Source: Manis javanica
Taxonomy: Eukaryota; Chordata; Mammalia; Pholidota; Manidae
Assembly: GCF_040802235.1 (NCBI RefSeq)
Contig: NC_133157.1
Span: 31,079,501 to 31,143,500 of the forward strand
Direction: 5' to 3'
DNA: 64,000 bases
Of this stretch, positions 42,750 through 54,870 are shown one piece after another (position 1 is the stretch's first letter; every line of letters starts with the position of its first letter). Both the position numbers and the translations under genes were made by a program. The notes beneath the pieces are model-generated. The model was not told where the DNA came from. It worked only from the letters and a program-made list of their open reading frames with translations, and ran no database searches.

Positions 42750-45700
42750 GTGAGACGGCCGCTAGTGAAGTCATTGCCCAATCCTCGCCGCGCCTCCTCT
42801 TGTCACCCTGTGCGGCGCAATACATGACCTCTGGTGACCTCTGCCGGCCTGCGGTTCTGACAGATTGGAGCAGAGATGAGTGAGACTGGTTCTAGAACTT
42901 CAGTGTGGCCACATTAAAGCTGCAGATTAGAGGACGCCACGGTCATAAATTTTAGTTGAGAAATCTGCATTTTCACTGGCTTATAAATCTGAAGCAGGTG
43001 GGCCCTGGGGTTCCAAGAAATACAAGCATTAGAAGTCAGCCATCCAACCACCTTTTACTAATGAGTAATTCATATGTCTACCCTCTTTGCATTATTTCTG
43101 TTGACTACCAGGCTGCATGCATCATTCTATGTAGCCTTTGCAGCCAGGACTCAGTCATGTCCTGTTAAAAACACCAGGCTAAACATGTCATGCCTCTATT
43201 AAAACTTTAACATTCCTCCCTGTTAAGTCTTTGGAGAAAAACCCAAGTTCTTTATCTTGGTAAGTCATGTCTCCCTGGATCTGGTCTCTAGGTATTCTAG
43301 ACTCTTTGTCTTTTTTCCCCCAAAACTTTATTTTAAAAAGTAACATTGACTTGGGACTAAAAATTCATAGAATGTAAAAGAGTGTAATGGAAAAGCTCCA
43401 TCCTACTTCCCACCCCCTAAAGGTAGCCACTCTTAACAGTTACTCCTGTATCCTTCCATAAATTGTAGCTACACCAGCATATGTGTGTTCACAGATACAT
43501 CTTAGAGTTTATAATTCTTATTATGATACACCTACTTTGGGATAAAGCTTGGTTGTGGTTTTTTTCCACCAAAAGTTTCTGTTTGGGACATCTTTATAAT
43601 ACCAGTATTGGAGAATCACTTCATCATGGGGCTGGAAAATCCAGTTTTGTTCAAATGTGCTATAATTTATACATTCTTCTGTTAAAAGATACTATATTAT
43701 GACCATTCTCTTTTAAAAGATCAGTGTTGTAGTGAACTTCCTTGTACCTTTTTTTGTGTGCTTCTGCAAGCATATCCTTTGAGTAAATTGCTAGAAATAA
43801 GTTTGTGGAAATTGCTAAAAATAAGAATTCATTTTAAATATAGTTATTGCCAGATTTGCCTTCCAAAGAGATTGTGTCACTTTGCTGTCTCACAGTGTGA
43901 TAGAGCCTATTATTCATGGCCTAGTGCACATTGGATATCACCATTTTAATCTTTGCCAAACTGATAGGTGGAAATCACATCACATTTGTATTTGTGTTTC
44001 TTTAATTGTTTCTTCCAAGTTACTTTTGATCATCCTTGCTTGTGTAGAAGCTATTTCTTTTTAAGAAATGTGGACATTTACCAAACATCCTGCATGTGTA
44101 ATTGTCATTAAGCACAAGGCCACTAAGACTATAGTGTAGTAGATAGAAAAAAAACTGAGCTTGGAAGTAGAAGACCAGGATTCAAGTTCCATACCTGCTA
44201 CTTTCTAAATAGCTCTGGGAAATCCCTAATATCCCTAAAGCTCACCTTCTGCCAGTGTTAATTAAGTGAGCTGTAGACTAATTTGTAAAGATTATCCAAC
44301 AGGAAAGTTTCTGGGAATGCCAGCAGGTAGTTCATGCCCAGTAATGATTATAGTTAACATTTACTGAGCACATATTATGTGCTAAATTCTTAAGCATTTT
44401 ACATATACTAGTCCATTTAATAATCACAAAAAAATACAGGTTTTTCTGAACTGTAATTGTCACCATGTTACAGTAGAAGAAACAGGCCCAGAGAGAGGTA
44501 GATTACTTGATCATGATCTGCTAGAGCTGAGATTCAAATCCTGGCAATCTTGATTCCAGAGCCTGTGCTCTAAAACTACTCTAGTTCATCCATTCAGTTC
44601 TTTAGGAGGAGAACAGTCCTAGAGCTGCTCTGTCCAGTAGGGTAGCCAGTAGTCACGTAGGGCTACTGAGCACTTGAAATGTGGCTAGTTGACCTAAGAT
44701 GTGCTTTAACTAAAATACACAACTTATTTTTAAAGATTTAATGTGGGAAAAAGTATTTCATTAACTTTTTGATGCCAATTACTTTAGGAAATGATAATAT
44801 TTTAGGTAAGTGAAATACATTAAAGTTAATTTCACTTTTAAAAAATGTTAATGTGGTTACTAGATCTTCACTTCTGTGAAACAGTGCTGGTCTAGAGGAA
44901 ACCACTGGAATTGCAGCTTTCATTCCTTAGCACACAGCCAGCAACTGTCTGCCAGCCTTCTATACCCCAAACACTGTATTGGGTAAGAGTCTGGGGGAAC
45001 ACAAAGCAGAATCAGACCTTGCACCTGAGAAGCCCATAGGCTAGCAGGCAGGGTGGGTGTCTGCTTTAGGCAGAAGTTGAGTTGACCAGTCACTGTATCT
45101 GCTTTTGATTTTTGCTTCGGCTAGGTGTCTGCCTGTATCCCAGTGTTCAAGCTGGCCAGACGGCGTAAGAAGATCCTGTTTTACTGTCACTTCCCAGATC
45201 TGCTGCTCACCAGGAGAGATTCTTTTCTTAAACGTCTATACAGGGCCCCGATTGACTGGATAGAGGAATATACCACAGGCATGGCAGACTGCATCTTGGT
45301 CAACAGCCAGTTCACAGCTGCCATTTTTAAAGAAACATTCAAATCCTTGTCTCACATAGACCCTGATGTCCTCTACCCATCTCTGAATGTCACCAGCTTT
45401 GACTCAGCTGTTCCTGAAAAGCTCGATGACCTAGTCCCCAAGGGGAAAGAATTCCTGTTCCTCTCCATCAACAGATATGAAAGGAAGAAAAACCTGACTT
45501 TGGCACTGGAAGCCCTCGTAAAGCTGCGTGGAAGACTGACATCCCAAGACTGGGACAAGGTTCATCTGATTATGGCAGGTGGTTACGACAAGAGAGTCCT
45601 GGAGAATGTGGAACACTATCAGGAATTGAAGACAATGGTCCAGCAGTTTGACCTTGGCCAGTATGTGACCTTCCTGCGGTCTTTCTCAGACAAACAGAAA

Positions 45701-46027
45701 ATCTCACTGCTCCATGGCTGTACCTGTGTGCTCTACACACCAAGAAATGAGCACTTTGGCATCGTCCCCTTGGAGGCCATGTACATGCAGTGCCCGGTCA
45801 TTGCTGTTAACTCAGGAGGGCCTTTGGAGTCCATCACACACAGTGTCACAGGGTTTCTGTGTGAGCCTGACCCAGTGCACTTTGCAGAAGCAGTGGAAAA
45901 GTTTATCCATGAACCTTCCTTAAAAGCCACAATGGGACTGGCTGGAAGAGCCAGGGTGAAAGAAAAGTTTTCCCCTGAAGCTTTTAAAGAGCAACTCTAC
46001 CAATATGTCACCAAACTGCTGGTATAA
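42402..46027 (+). CDS. ALG2: ALG2, alpha-1,3/1,6-mannosyltransferase (2 coding exons)
   Basis: Adds the second and third mannoses to Man1GlcNAc2-PP-dolichol on the cytosolic ER face, using GDP-mannose. Coding exons are 42402-42749 (116 codons, donor GTGAGA) and 45125-46027 (300 codons plus TAA, acceptor 'ttttgcttcggctag'). Both are phase 0, giving 416 residues as in human ALG2. GT4/GT-B features: N-terminal Gly-rich loop [20 protein letters not shown] (about residues 20-40), a hydrophobic segment around [15 protein letters not shown] (about 95-110), [18 protein letters not shown] mid-protein, the EX7E motif EHFGIVPLE with following [19 protein letters not shown], and [13 protein letters not shown]. 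The start at 42402 (gcaATGG) matches the family start. No disruption; functional copy. Confidence 0.98.
43330..43890 (-). mobile_element. Old L1/HAL1 fragment in the ALG2 intron
   Basis: Order 'actttattttaaaaagtaac', 'aggtagccactcttaacagt', 'atttatacattcttctgtta', 'gtagtgaacttccttgtacc', 'gcaagcatatcctttgagta', 'gccagatttgccttccaaag'. This is the antisense 3'-end text common to old mammalian LINE-1s. Confidence 0.5.
44345..44590 (-). repeat. MIR SINE
   Basis: 'catttactgagcacatatta' start, then 'gtagaagaaacaggcccaga', 'gagctgagattcaaatcctg', 'gattccagagcctgtgctct'. Antisense MIR by this order. Confidence 0.6.
44620..44895. mobile_element. hAT-type non-autonomous DNA element
   Basis: 'gctctgtccagtagggtagc', 'gggctactgagcacttgaaa', 'tgtggctagttgacc' at the left, and a complementary 'aatgtggttactagatcttc' region with 'acagtgctggtctag' at the right. 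These are the ends of a widespread palindromic mammalian DNA transposon. Confidence 0.55.
45125..46027 (+). CDS. ALG2: ALG2 coding exon 2
   Basis: 903 nt, starts with GTG TCT GCC (Val117) after the AG acceptor and ends with TAA at 46025-46027. Holds most of the catalytic domain. A GTG or ATG inside is not a start; the exon is joined from 42749. Confidence 0.97.
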   Translation: MSACIPVFKLARRRKKILFYCHFPDLLLTRRDSFLKRLYRAPIDWIEEYTTGMADCILVNSQFTAAIFKETFKSLSHIDPDVLYPSLNVTSFDSAVPEKLDDLVPKGKEFLFLSINRYERKKNLTLALEALVKLRGRLTSQDWDKVHLIMAGGYDKRVLENVEHYQELKTMVQQFDLGQYVTFLRSFSDKQKISLLHGCTCVLYTPRNEHFGIVPLEAMYMQCPVIAVNSGGPLESITHSVTGFLCEPDPVHFAEAVEKFIHEPSLKATMGLAGRARVKEKFSPEAFKEQLYQYVTKLLV

Positions 46028-46635
46028 TGAAATTTTTAAAGACTTTATGCTGTGTCTTATCATTTTTGTAGATCATAGACCCAGTTTTGAAACCAAAAAT
46101 GAAACCTAGAATCTAGTGCAGAAGAAATTTAAAAAAATAAATAAATATACTTGAATCTGAGCCACCTTCCTATACACCACACCTCCCTGCCTACTTTTTC
46201 AGGAAACCAGTATCTTTTGTGCTGTAATTATTCCAAGTCATACCAGTGTTGATTAAGGTAAAAATGTGGTGCAATCCCATGTTCAGCAGAATATTTAATT
46301 ATAGTTTCTCTGGATCATTGTTCTGCCTATAAATTTGGCGTCATATTGTGCCTTACTTAGTTTTGATCATTTAGGTGTATCATAATTAAAGTTGATCAAT
46401 TTGGCTTCATAGCTTAATGAGAACAGGATCACTGTACTTCCTGAATCAACCCTCCTACCTACATGGTCACTGTCCTCTGTTTGGAAATTTTTGTTAGTCA
46501 TTCCTCTGCCTGGATCCAGAGCAAGAATAAGTATTTTTTTACAAAGATGATTTGTTATGTTTTTTGCACACTGAGATGTGACCAAAAAGATGTTTGTCTT
46601 AGAAAAAGACAATAAAATATCCATTTTGGGCCTCT
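46028..46635 (+). other. ALG2: ALG2 3'UTR with two polyadenylation signals
   Basis: A proximal AATAAATAAATA cluster at 46137-46148 and a distal AATAAA at 46611-46616 ('gacaataaaatatccatttt') give likely short and long 3' ends. The segment 46344-46480 is duplicated 790 bp downstream. Confidence 0.7.
46344..46480 (+). repeat. Direct duplication, copy A (inside the ALG2 3'UTR)
   Basis: 137 bp starting 'tattgtgccttacttagttt'. It recurs at 47134-47269 in the same orientation with one deleted base and three substitutions, about 97% identical. Confidence 0.95.
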
Positions 46636-46799
46636 GTGATCTATTTTGGTATTGTTAGGAATATAGACAGCCAAGCCTGAAGTTGGAACCTAGAATAATC
46701 TGACTGTTGAAATGAAGATGGAATATTGTCATGCACATAGTGTGCAGCTTAAGGTTTATTTCTCCATGTCATCAGTTTTTTTAATATTTGTTTTTTACT

Positions 46800-46995
46800 A
46801 AGTAAGCTCCTACTAAGTGTAACACAAATGCTTTTTATCCTCCAAGGCCTACCTCAAATGCCATGACTGGGAAGCTTTTGTCGACCTTCTCCCCATCTCC
46901 CAAACTGGAATTGATCCTCCCTTTCCATGTACTCTAGCTCTTGAATGACACTAATCAGGCTATGGTTCATTATTTACCTGTTGGTGTACATACAA
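46800..46995 (+). mobile_element. L2 LINE 3' end
   Basis: 'atcctccaaggcctacctca', 'aatgccatgactgggaagct', 'tttgtcgaccttctccccat' followed by 'ccctttccatgtactctagc': the L2 3' region. Confidence 0.65.
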
Positions 46996-47133
46996 ATGAA
47001 CATAAAGCACTTTTCAACATAGCTTTAAAAGTAAATTCAATTTTTAAGAACAACAAAGATCACTAGCCAAAGGCACTACATTAATCAACTGAAAGAATGC
47101 ACCTGAGAGCCTAACAGCCTCCCTTGGACAAAT

Positions 47134-47269
47134 TATTGTGCCTTACTTAGTTTTGATCATTTAGGTGTATCATAATTAAAGTTGATCAATTTGGCTTCAT
47201 AGCTTAATGAGAAAGGATCACTGTAGTTCCCGAATCAACCCTCCTACCTACATGGTCACTGTCCCCTGT
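47134..47269 (+). repeat. Direct duplication, copy B, inserted in a MIR
   Basis: Copy of 46344-46480. The flanks, 'cccttggacaaat' on the left and 'ctgtgcctcagcttcttc' on the right, are adjacent parts of a MIR core, so copy B interrupts that MIR. About 9 bp of the MIR are missing and no target duplication or A-tail is seen. A templated insertion is more likely than retrotransposition. Confidence 0.85.
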
Positions 47270-47399
47270 GCCTCAGCTTCTTCATCTGTAAAATGGGATA
47301 ACTGCACTATTCTGCTTTCCCCATAGAGTAGTTACAATGTATTACCATGATCTATATAAAGTATATCCTATAAATTACATAAATGTTAGCTATTTTGCA

Positions 47400-50340
47400 A
47401 TTTGGGGATATTGGAAACTAGAGGTTCCATGTTGTACTATTACTTTCTTTGGGGAGTCTTAAGAGGATGAAATTTCAGGTGATAATTTATCACAGGAGTA
47501 TTTTAATGGAACTGTACTGAAAAGGAATTCTCTAAAATGAGGATGTCAAATATGTTGAGTCTTCTACAGAATGAAGCTTGAGTTCTCTTTTCTTTGGCAT
47601 TGTGAAAGCTCACCATCCAGTAAAGTAAGTCATCCCCATCTTGTGGCTTGGTGCATGTGTCTCAGGAAATTGCAGCCTTTCCAGAAAGGCCTGGTGGCTG
47701 TGACCACTGGCTTAGGACAGACTCGGTCACGCTCTGATCTAGAACTGGAGCTTACCCATTCAAAGCACAAAAACTTTGGCCTATTTGACTATTTTTATGC
47801 AGCTCCTTCCAGAATGACCTTCATGGGTTCATGGACCTTGAGTTTAACTCCCTTCGTTGTCTTAAACTCCAGCAGGTGACAGTAAGACCACAGGTCTGGG
47901 AGGGATGCAGAACCCTGCCTGCCAGGAGCTTCCAGCTTCTGATGCAGTCACTCCTGGCTCCTGGACCTAGGATGGAGCTTTGCCCATAGGAGGTGTTCAC
48001 AGCTTCCAAAACTAAACTGCAATTAGGGAAGATAGCAGTATGGAACGCTGAAGTGAAATGTTCCAGGGCTGTGTGGGTAATAATCCCTCTAGCAGTAACT
48101 GTGGGGCCTAACAAGCTGCATAGCAAACAGCTGATTGAATCCTGACAGCTCTGAGGCATAGGTATTCTAACCTTTATGGATGAATGTGGTTGAGCCAAGT
48201 TCCTGTGTCATACAGCCTGGAGGGGCAGGCCACCTCCAGATTCTCTGATTCTGAAGTCTAAGCACCTTACTGTTCTTCAGTCTGCCTTCTCCCAAACCAG
48301 CTCCTCACACAGGAGTCTGCACTGAGGTCCTCTGCAGCACTGCATTTGGGCCTGTTCAGCTCCTCAGGCTTAGAAAGGCTCTGCTGTTTGTTTTCGCTTA
48401 TCAGCTTCAAAGCAGTCTTATGAGGTGGGTATGATTATCCCCCATTTTGTACACAAAACAGCTCAGAAATATGAAAGACTTGCCCAAAGGCACACAATTG
48501 AAAAGAGAAATGAGCAGGCTTGCAGCCAGTGGTCCCCTGATCCACTAAGGACTGCACGTGCAAAATTTCTCAGCTTGTCCCCATTTGGTAAGTGTAAATA
48601 TCACAGACTTTAGAGTTTGTGGAACTCTTTCTGGGCTGTCTTGTTTCCTTTTCACAGCATCCTTCCAGGTAGTCCCTGTAGCCATGGTTACACTAGGAAA
48701 GCTGAGCTGAAGCCCTGGCACTGTAATTCAAACCCAGGTCTCTGACTCCCAGCCAACAGTTCTTTGGTTTGTGTTACAGATGCCTCCTCAATAAACACTC
48801 CTCCACCTTCTGACCTGCCCAGTACACGAGTTCCACTCCGCCCTTTGGTTCTGGCTCCTTCCACGAGGAAATGAGGCACCTGAGCTCTTCTCTGTCCACC
48901 TCAGCCAATACCACCAACTGTCCTGTGACCTTTCTTCACTTTTCCAACTCCCAGAATCAAATACACTCAGCTGAGTAGGACCCCAGAGGTTCCCAAACCT
49001 ACTTTGTTCTTACACAGATGGGAAAACAGGCCCAAAAAGAGAAGGATCTGCCTGTGGTCACACAGAGCGACAGTTACAGACTTGTAACTTCTTTCTGAAC
49101 CCCCTCACATCAGTTCCACTTTTACAAAAAACTCCTTCTTTCCTGCCACTTCCTTTGAACTGCTTACTTCATTTCTAACCTCAGCCCCTGCAGCTGTGTC
49201 CCCAACAGCCTGTGAGGGCACCACCATCCAGATACCAGTGCCCTCCTGCCTGCTAGCAGAGGGGAGAGGAGCTTTCCCAGTGACAGGCCCAGTTTCCAAG
49301 CTGTCCTCCTTGATTAAATAGCAGCCCATGTGAGGGAGGATAAAGAGGGATCTAACCACGCAGGCTCCTGAGCCAAGGGGCTGCCGGAACCAGCACTTTG
49401 TCCATGTCGAGAGGACTGGGGATTGGGTGGGGCTCACAGGACGAGCAAACTGGCCTTGTGACCCAGAATATGCCCACAAGTGAATGCTGAAACACCTTGT
49501 AAGAAGTACTGTCACTAGGCCATTGAGACAAATACAGCCTAGATCAGACTTTCAGGGAGTGTGTGTTAGGATTTTACTGGGGGGACACAGATGTAACACA
49601 GTTGCAACTTAACCTTTGTGACCTGCCACTCACCCAAAAATGGCAGGCAGAATTAGAATAGGGGGCTAAAATGATGAAATCAGATTAGCCTTTGCTTTTC
49701 TGTATTACTTAACTTTGAGTTCCAGGGCCCTAAGAACTATTGCAACTCTTCATTGTCCCCAGGTGAGTGTGATTATTAGTATGCATTAAATTTTTCTTAT
49801 GTTTGCTTATATTTTCTGATACTCCATGAGTTGGTTTTCTCATAAGAGGGAAATTGAACATAAAAGTATAAAATATCAATCACTTATGTTTTTATAACAT
49901 ATTTTTAGACATTTGTGTTTCAAACTGTGGCCCTATTTGGGCTATATAGTTTTTTGAAGTAATCCTTTATTATTATACATTGAGATTGCTCCAACTTTTT
50001 GCTACTGCAAGATCCTAAGGGAAAAATCATAGACTTTAAATTCAAAAAGCAAGTATTAAAAATTTTAAAGCAAAAGCAGAAAAATCAGAAAAAAACAGAT
50101 GTATAAAAAGGCTGCAAAACTGCCTAGCAGTACACCAAAAAAAAAGCATTTTCAAAAAAAAATTACTAACTGATAATGCTTATTTTCAAACCAAATTACT
50201 GTGTTGACCAGCTTGCTCTTGGCCAATTTGTGTGATCCCTTTGCATTGTGGGACCTGGAAACCTAACTTAACACTTCAGTTCAATAGAGTAATACAGTAT
50301 ACATCAGGGCATACATACCACTATTTAAAATTTTTAACAA
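47400..50340. other. Intergenic, no gene seen
   Basis: No gene recognised. Antisense MIR-like stretches lie near 48400-48560 ('tcttatgaggtgggtatgat') and 49000-49090 ('acacagatgggaaaacaggc'). Two short A-rich patches at 50030-50160. Confidence 0.55.
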
Positions 50341-50344
50341 TGTA

Positions 50345-50640
50345 ACTGTATTAGTCAAGACTCTTTTGGTTGCAAGTGACAGAAAACCAACTCTAGCTTA
50401 GGCAGAAGAAGGAAACCAGAAGTGCAGGGATGTACCTAGGCTTGAGGTTCAAATGCAACCAGGAAGTCAAATGCCACCAGAACACCATTCTTGGTACAGG
50501 ACTTCACTGTATTTCATTGGAGACTAGTCTCTTCCTGATGGCAGGGCATGGGCACCTGTAGCAGCCCAGACACCATCTTACTATCTCCGCCACCAAGAAG
50601 AGCCAGCACTCTTTCAGAGTCTGAAAAGACATCAGTGACG
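50345..50640 (-). repeat. Old interspersed repeat, family uncertain
   Basis: 'tgtattagtcaagactcttt' followed by 'ggttgcaagtgacagaaaac', 'caactctagcttaggcagaa' and a region with 'gcccagacaccatcttacta' resembles a common mammalian repeat. A related piece in the opposite orientation is at 56785-57225. Confidence 0.45.
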
Positions 50641-52499
50641 GGCTGTGATGGGCCCTTCTCAGCACTGGTGTCTTCTTAAATTAATTTTGCAGGTCAGGGA
50701 GCACAGTTCTGTGTTGTCTGCCAGGCTCCCATTGGCTCCCATCACCTGTGGCCAGCCCCCAGGATTAGCCAGCTACAGGAACTCCCAGCAGCTGGGAGAA
50801 AGGAGCCCAGGGGGCACAGAGGAAGCAGGGGGAAGCACTTCCCAGAAGCTGAGTCCAGCAGATAAAAGTATGCGTCCTCCCCAGTTTTCCAAATGGAGAT
50901 TCCTTAACAACTTAACACCAGGGACCCTGGCAGACAAGCCATCCTCTTCCGCATACCTTTTGCCCATTGCTTCCCCTTCCACAAAAAAACCTTGCTAATA
51001 TCCACGTAGAACCCACCATGTGCAAAGGACTGGAAAAAAATAAATGAAACTGTTAACAGTCTGATACTCTTTGACTTGTATACTTATGCATTCTTTATAT
51101 TAATCTTCCCAGACCTGACTTGGATTTTGTTCACATTTGAATAATTATATTTTACCCATTTTCTAACTTTGATTTTTTTTTTGATTTGTCAAGCAGAGAA
51201 ACCTTGGACTCAGGGTTTTTTTCCCTTCATGTCTTAGAGTGCTGGCCTTTAATGCTTCATTAAGGATTACTGGAGTTGCTTTTGTTATACCTTGTATAGG
51301 TATAACCTTCCTTTTTTTTTTCCTTAAAAAAGAGACTTGCTTTCTCTTCCCATCTTCATTCTTTTGATCCTCACTGACATATGCTGTTATCCCATTATTT
51401 CAATGTAAATAATTGCTGTCAAATATTTTAAACTTTTATATGTCAGTTTAGACAAGATGCTTGCTACAATTGTTTAGACTTACTTCAGTATGATCGATTG
51501 GTCTCAGCTTCTTATAAATTCTTATCTACCATCCTTGTGTTCCTACTTCAGAGTCATTGTTTCCTTCATGTAGAACACACCTTGGAGTAACATTTTTCAG
51601 AGAGAATATACACATTTGCATTATTAATGTTTTCCTTTCAAAGTTTTGCAAATGTTGTGTTATATTCTAGGCAGCTTTTCCCATAGTATGTTCTGGGGAA
51701 AACAAACTGTAAAAGGTGCTTCAGGTAAAAGGATTCTGTGGCCATCTAAGTATGAAAATGTTCCATACAACTGGAAATGTACTAGGTAAAGTAGCACAGG
51801 AAAGGCCATGAGACATCCTGAGGTGATGAAGATGCGTCAGCTTTACTTCCAGTGCATCCAAGCTAATTGACCATAGTAGTGTTAAGAAAAAGCAAATGAT
51901 CAATAATATGGTAGTAATTAACATTTGTTGAGCACTTACTATGAGCTAGGCACCCTTCTAGGACTTATTCTGTGTATATCAACTCATCATCATCATCACA
52001 GCAGCTCTATATGGTTGATAGAAATTTTCAACCCATTTTAACAGATGTGAAAACTGAGGCACAAATAGCTTGAGAAAATAAGCTAGAAAATGGCAAATTC
52101 AAACCCACACAGTCATCTTCACATTACTCACAACCTTAAGAGTTGGCAGGTAAGAGCACAATGGAGGCAACTTCTATACCTTTCCCAAGTCTGAAACACG
52201 TAACAAAACATCTAATTCACCAGAAAGGAAAGGAAACTTTCCACCAGTCTCTGTAACAGAATTTGCCACCAATTTACAGCAAAGGCACTTTGGGGGGTAA
52301 TCTGCTTACTGTGGGCTCAAGTGCTCCAACTCTGCTGTTGGCCAATGTCCAAGACCCATCACTGAATACTCATCACCTCATCAATTCAGCCTCCTCGACT
52401 GACGGGCAAAACAACGTCCAAATATTCATTGCACATCTGTGCTGGGCAGATTACACATTAGCAATTCAAATCTGGCCAGTGTACCGGCAGTTCCACAAA
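50641..52499. other. Intergenic, no gene seen
   Basis: No gene recognised. A MIR is visible at about 51915-52125 ('taacatttgttgagcactta', 'gatgtgaaaactgaggcaca'). Confidence 0.55.
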
Positions 52500-53090
52500 T
52501 GCGTCTGTTTGGGTGAGATGCCTTGTTGTCTGGGATGGATAATAAGGCAACTCGGTCTAATCTTGAAGAACAATCAGCCCATCTTGCGAAGGTGACTGGC
52601 TGTGTGTGTTCTTGCCCTGGCAGCATCGGAACAATGGCCCCATAATGCACTCGACTCAGCTGGCAATGAAGTCCCATCCTGATTAGTAGCCGTGGCTGGT
52701 GTCAATCATCGGAGGGTGCACCATTGTCCTCAGGGCCCCAACACAGTTTATTTACAGGAAAACAAAGGCTTTAGGGGGCTATGGCTGCTTCCCAGAGATT
52801 GCAAAATAGATTGAGCTGTCAAGCACACAAAGTAGATGAAGATTAATGAGTTGTGCTGACAATAAATATGAAGAGATGACCATGAATATGCTAATGGGCA
52901 TTATCCATATACTCTGTAATTGCTACCAAAATTAAAAGGTGGCACGAAGAAGATGGGTCACGAGGTGACAGGGAGATAATCTTGGATGCTTGAGACGCTC
53001 ACCCCAGATAAGACCCTCTACAGGTTTCCGTTCCCCGATTAAACCAACCCAAATTATCATTGTTCTCAAGCTGTCTGAATAGACATTGTT
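52500..53090. promoter_or_regulatory. Candidate conserved enhancer
   Basis: Repeat-free, low-CpG block packed with developmental factor cores: SOX-like AACAATGG (52631-52638) and CCATTGT (52721), PBX/HOX-like GTCAATCATC (52701-52710), homeodomain GATTAATGAG (52841-52850), POU-like ATATGCTAAT (52886-52895) and GATTAAACC (53036). Texture is unlike the surrounding decayed repeats. It would sit in the ALG2-TGFBR1 interval. Motif-based inference only. Confidence 0.4.
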
Positions 53091-53655
53091 TAAACAGGGA
53101 TGTAATGGGTGGAGTGAGAGGGGGAAGCTGGAAAAGTTACTTTAGGAAAGGTGAAATTAGAATAAGAAAGGTGCTTATCAAAAGCAGGAAATGCTCAGCT
53201 GTCAGGCACCCTCCATGTCCCCAGGGACAGAACTGGTGAGGGAGGCCACTTCAAACTGCATCCTTACCCCAGAGCCACAGGGATTATTATAAGAATGTTA
53301 CTTAGATCACCTTTCAGGGAAGAGTGGGTGATTTTTCAAAGTATTACAATACTCTGGTGATATTTTGTAAATAAACATAGTAGAGAAATTTGAAGAACAT
53401 AATGTTTAAAGACAAATGAAATTTTGTTTCTACGAATGAGTTGATTTTGGAAAACCCATGTCCTTAGAACTGTGGCGTGGCTGTGGCGTGACTGGCCCCC
53501 ACACCCCTGCAGCCAGTCCTCATCTTCCAGTTGTCGCGATGGCCTCTGTTCCTGTCCACCCCCTTTCCTCCTTTCCATCCTCCTGTCTGCAGATGGTAGT
53601 TGTTACCACAATAACATACTGAAGTAATGCTTTCAGAGGCCATGAACATTAGAAA
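53091..53655. other. Intergenic, nothing recognised
   Basis: No gene or clear repeat. Confidence 0.5.
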
Positions 53656-54110
53656 GAGAACATTTTCCTTGTTTCATAGTTTTGAAATAGGGCAGAGAAA
53701 TGGGACAAGGGTCATGCCATTGTAAAAATCTATTTAGCCTATGAAAAAGGCTCAGTTTATGCTTTAACTTAATCTATATGCTGATCTTCCAGCTCCTTCA
53801 TCAATTAAGTAACTTTGTAGCCAGGACAGGAGGTAGACCTCCCAGGTGTAAATGAACCTATGTGTATAAAGAAGGCCGAGATCTGGACCAACACAGTCAC
53901 CTAAATAACCCTATTCTTAAAACAAAACTTCAAAGGAATTATGAATCACCTGTAGACATCATGCCTTATGCTGACCACTACCCAAAAGGCCCTATAAAAC
54001 CCCAAACCCTAAACTCTTAAGTGCACCTCCCCTCTGAGGTCGCCTGCACTCCCGTCTGACTAGGTACTGTCCTACATCACATAAACTTTGTTGTTGCATA
54101 AATCCATTGC
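53656..54110 (+). mobile_element. Old LTR (U3-R-like)
   Basis: Contains a promoter-like 'gccctataaaaccccaaacc' followed about 100 bp later by 'acataaactttgttgttgca', the TATA-to-poly-A layout of an ERV1-type LTR. Boundaries are uncertain; no internal genes found. Confidence 0.45.
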
Positions 54111-54639
54111 ACTTGTCTCTGAACACTCTTCCATGAGAAAGACAAGAACTCTCCAGCCTCTATCTCTGGTGGTAAATGTCTGTCACATTGCTATTTCATT
54201 CAGCTTTCTAGTCTTAACACAATCCTTTTCTCTCTCCCCGTTTCATTTCAGATCAGTAGGGAAATGGAAGTTCTCAGAACATAATCTCACTCCATCCAGT
54301 GCTCTGCAACCACCCCAAATCCTGGGGTGGTGGGGGCTTAGTTCCCATGCCATGCAGATAAAAGCAGACACTGGACACCAGAGGATGCCAGGAGACCCTG
54401 GCTTTAGGAGTTGGCAAGGAATTTGCCTTACTTGTCAAGCAGGACTTCAACGAACTTCCCTTTCCTCCCTACGTTCTCCCTTTCTCTCTGTTGCCTGCAT
54501 CACTGTTGACATTCATTTCTACTCTTACTTTAATGAGTTCTTTCCTTTCCTACACTCAACTGACCTGTTCAAGAATTCTGTAAGGTTGAAGGCACTGGGG
54601 GGAGGGGGGAGCACATCCGACACTGATGACGTGCCAAAG

Positions 54640-54870
54640 TCCCCAGCTGCTGCCCCCTACCAACCTGAAAAATGTGCCTTGGGCTAGCCAATCCTCGTGC
54701 CGCTATAAATCTAAGCTCTGCCTCTCCCTACCTTCTTTAAAAACTCACTGCAGGTCTACTTACGCACGACTTTCCCAGCCTCCATTTCTGTAGACTGAGA
54801 AACCTCACCAGGGAATTGCATTCAAATAAACTACCTGGCCCTTTGTTGCCTCTCTTCGCCTGCTTATTTT
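54640..54870 (+). mobile_element. Second LTR-like segment
   Basis: 'tgccgctataaatctaagct' then 'attcaaataaactacctggc' and 'cctttgttgcctctcttcgc', again a TATA plus AATAAA layout. Possibly a separate solo LTR or part of the same degraded provirus as 53656-54110. Confidence 0.4.

Larger units (their letters stand above)
42750..45124 (+). other. ALG2: ALG2 intron 1
   Basis: 2375 bp. Contains an L1/HAL1-type antisense fragment (about 43330-43890), MIR copies near 44110-44260 and 44345-44590, and a hAT-like element at 44620-44895. No alternative exon visible. Confidence 0.85.

Noticed and set aside
42382-42825. 147-codon frame antisense to ALG2 exon 1
   Set aside because: Open only because of the GC-rich codons of ALG2 on the other strand; no domain or splice support.
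54088-54687. 199-codon plus-strand frame
   Set aside because: Runs through LTR-like sequence; the text has no recognisable domain and composition matches repeats.
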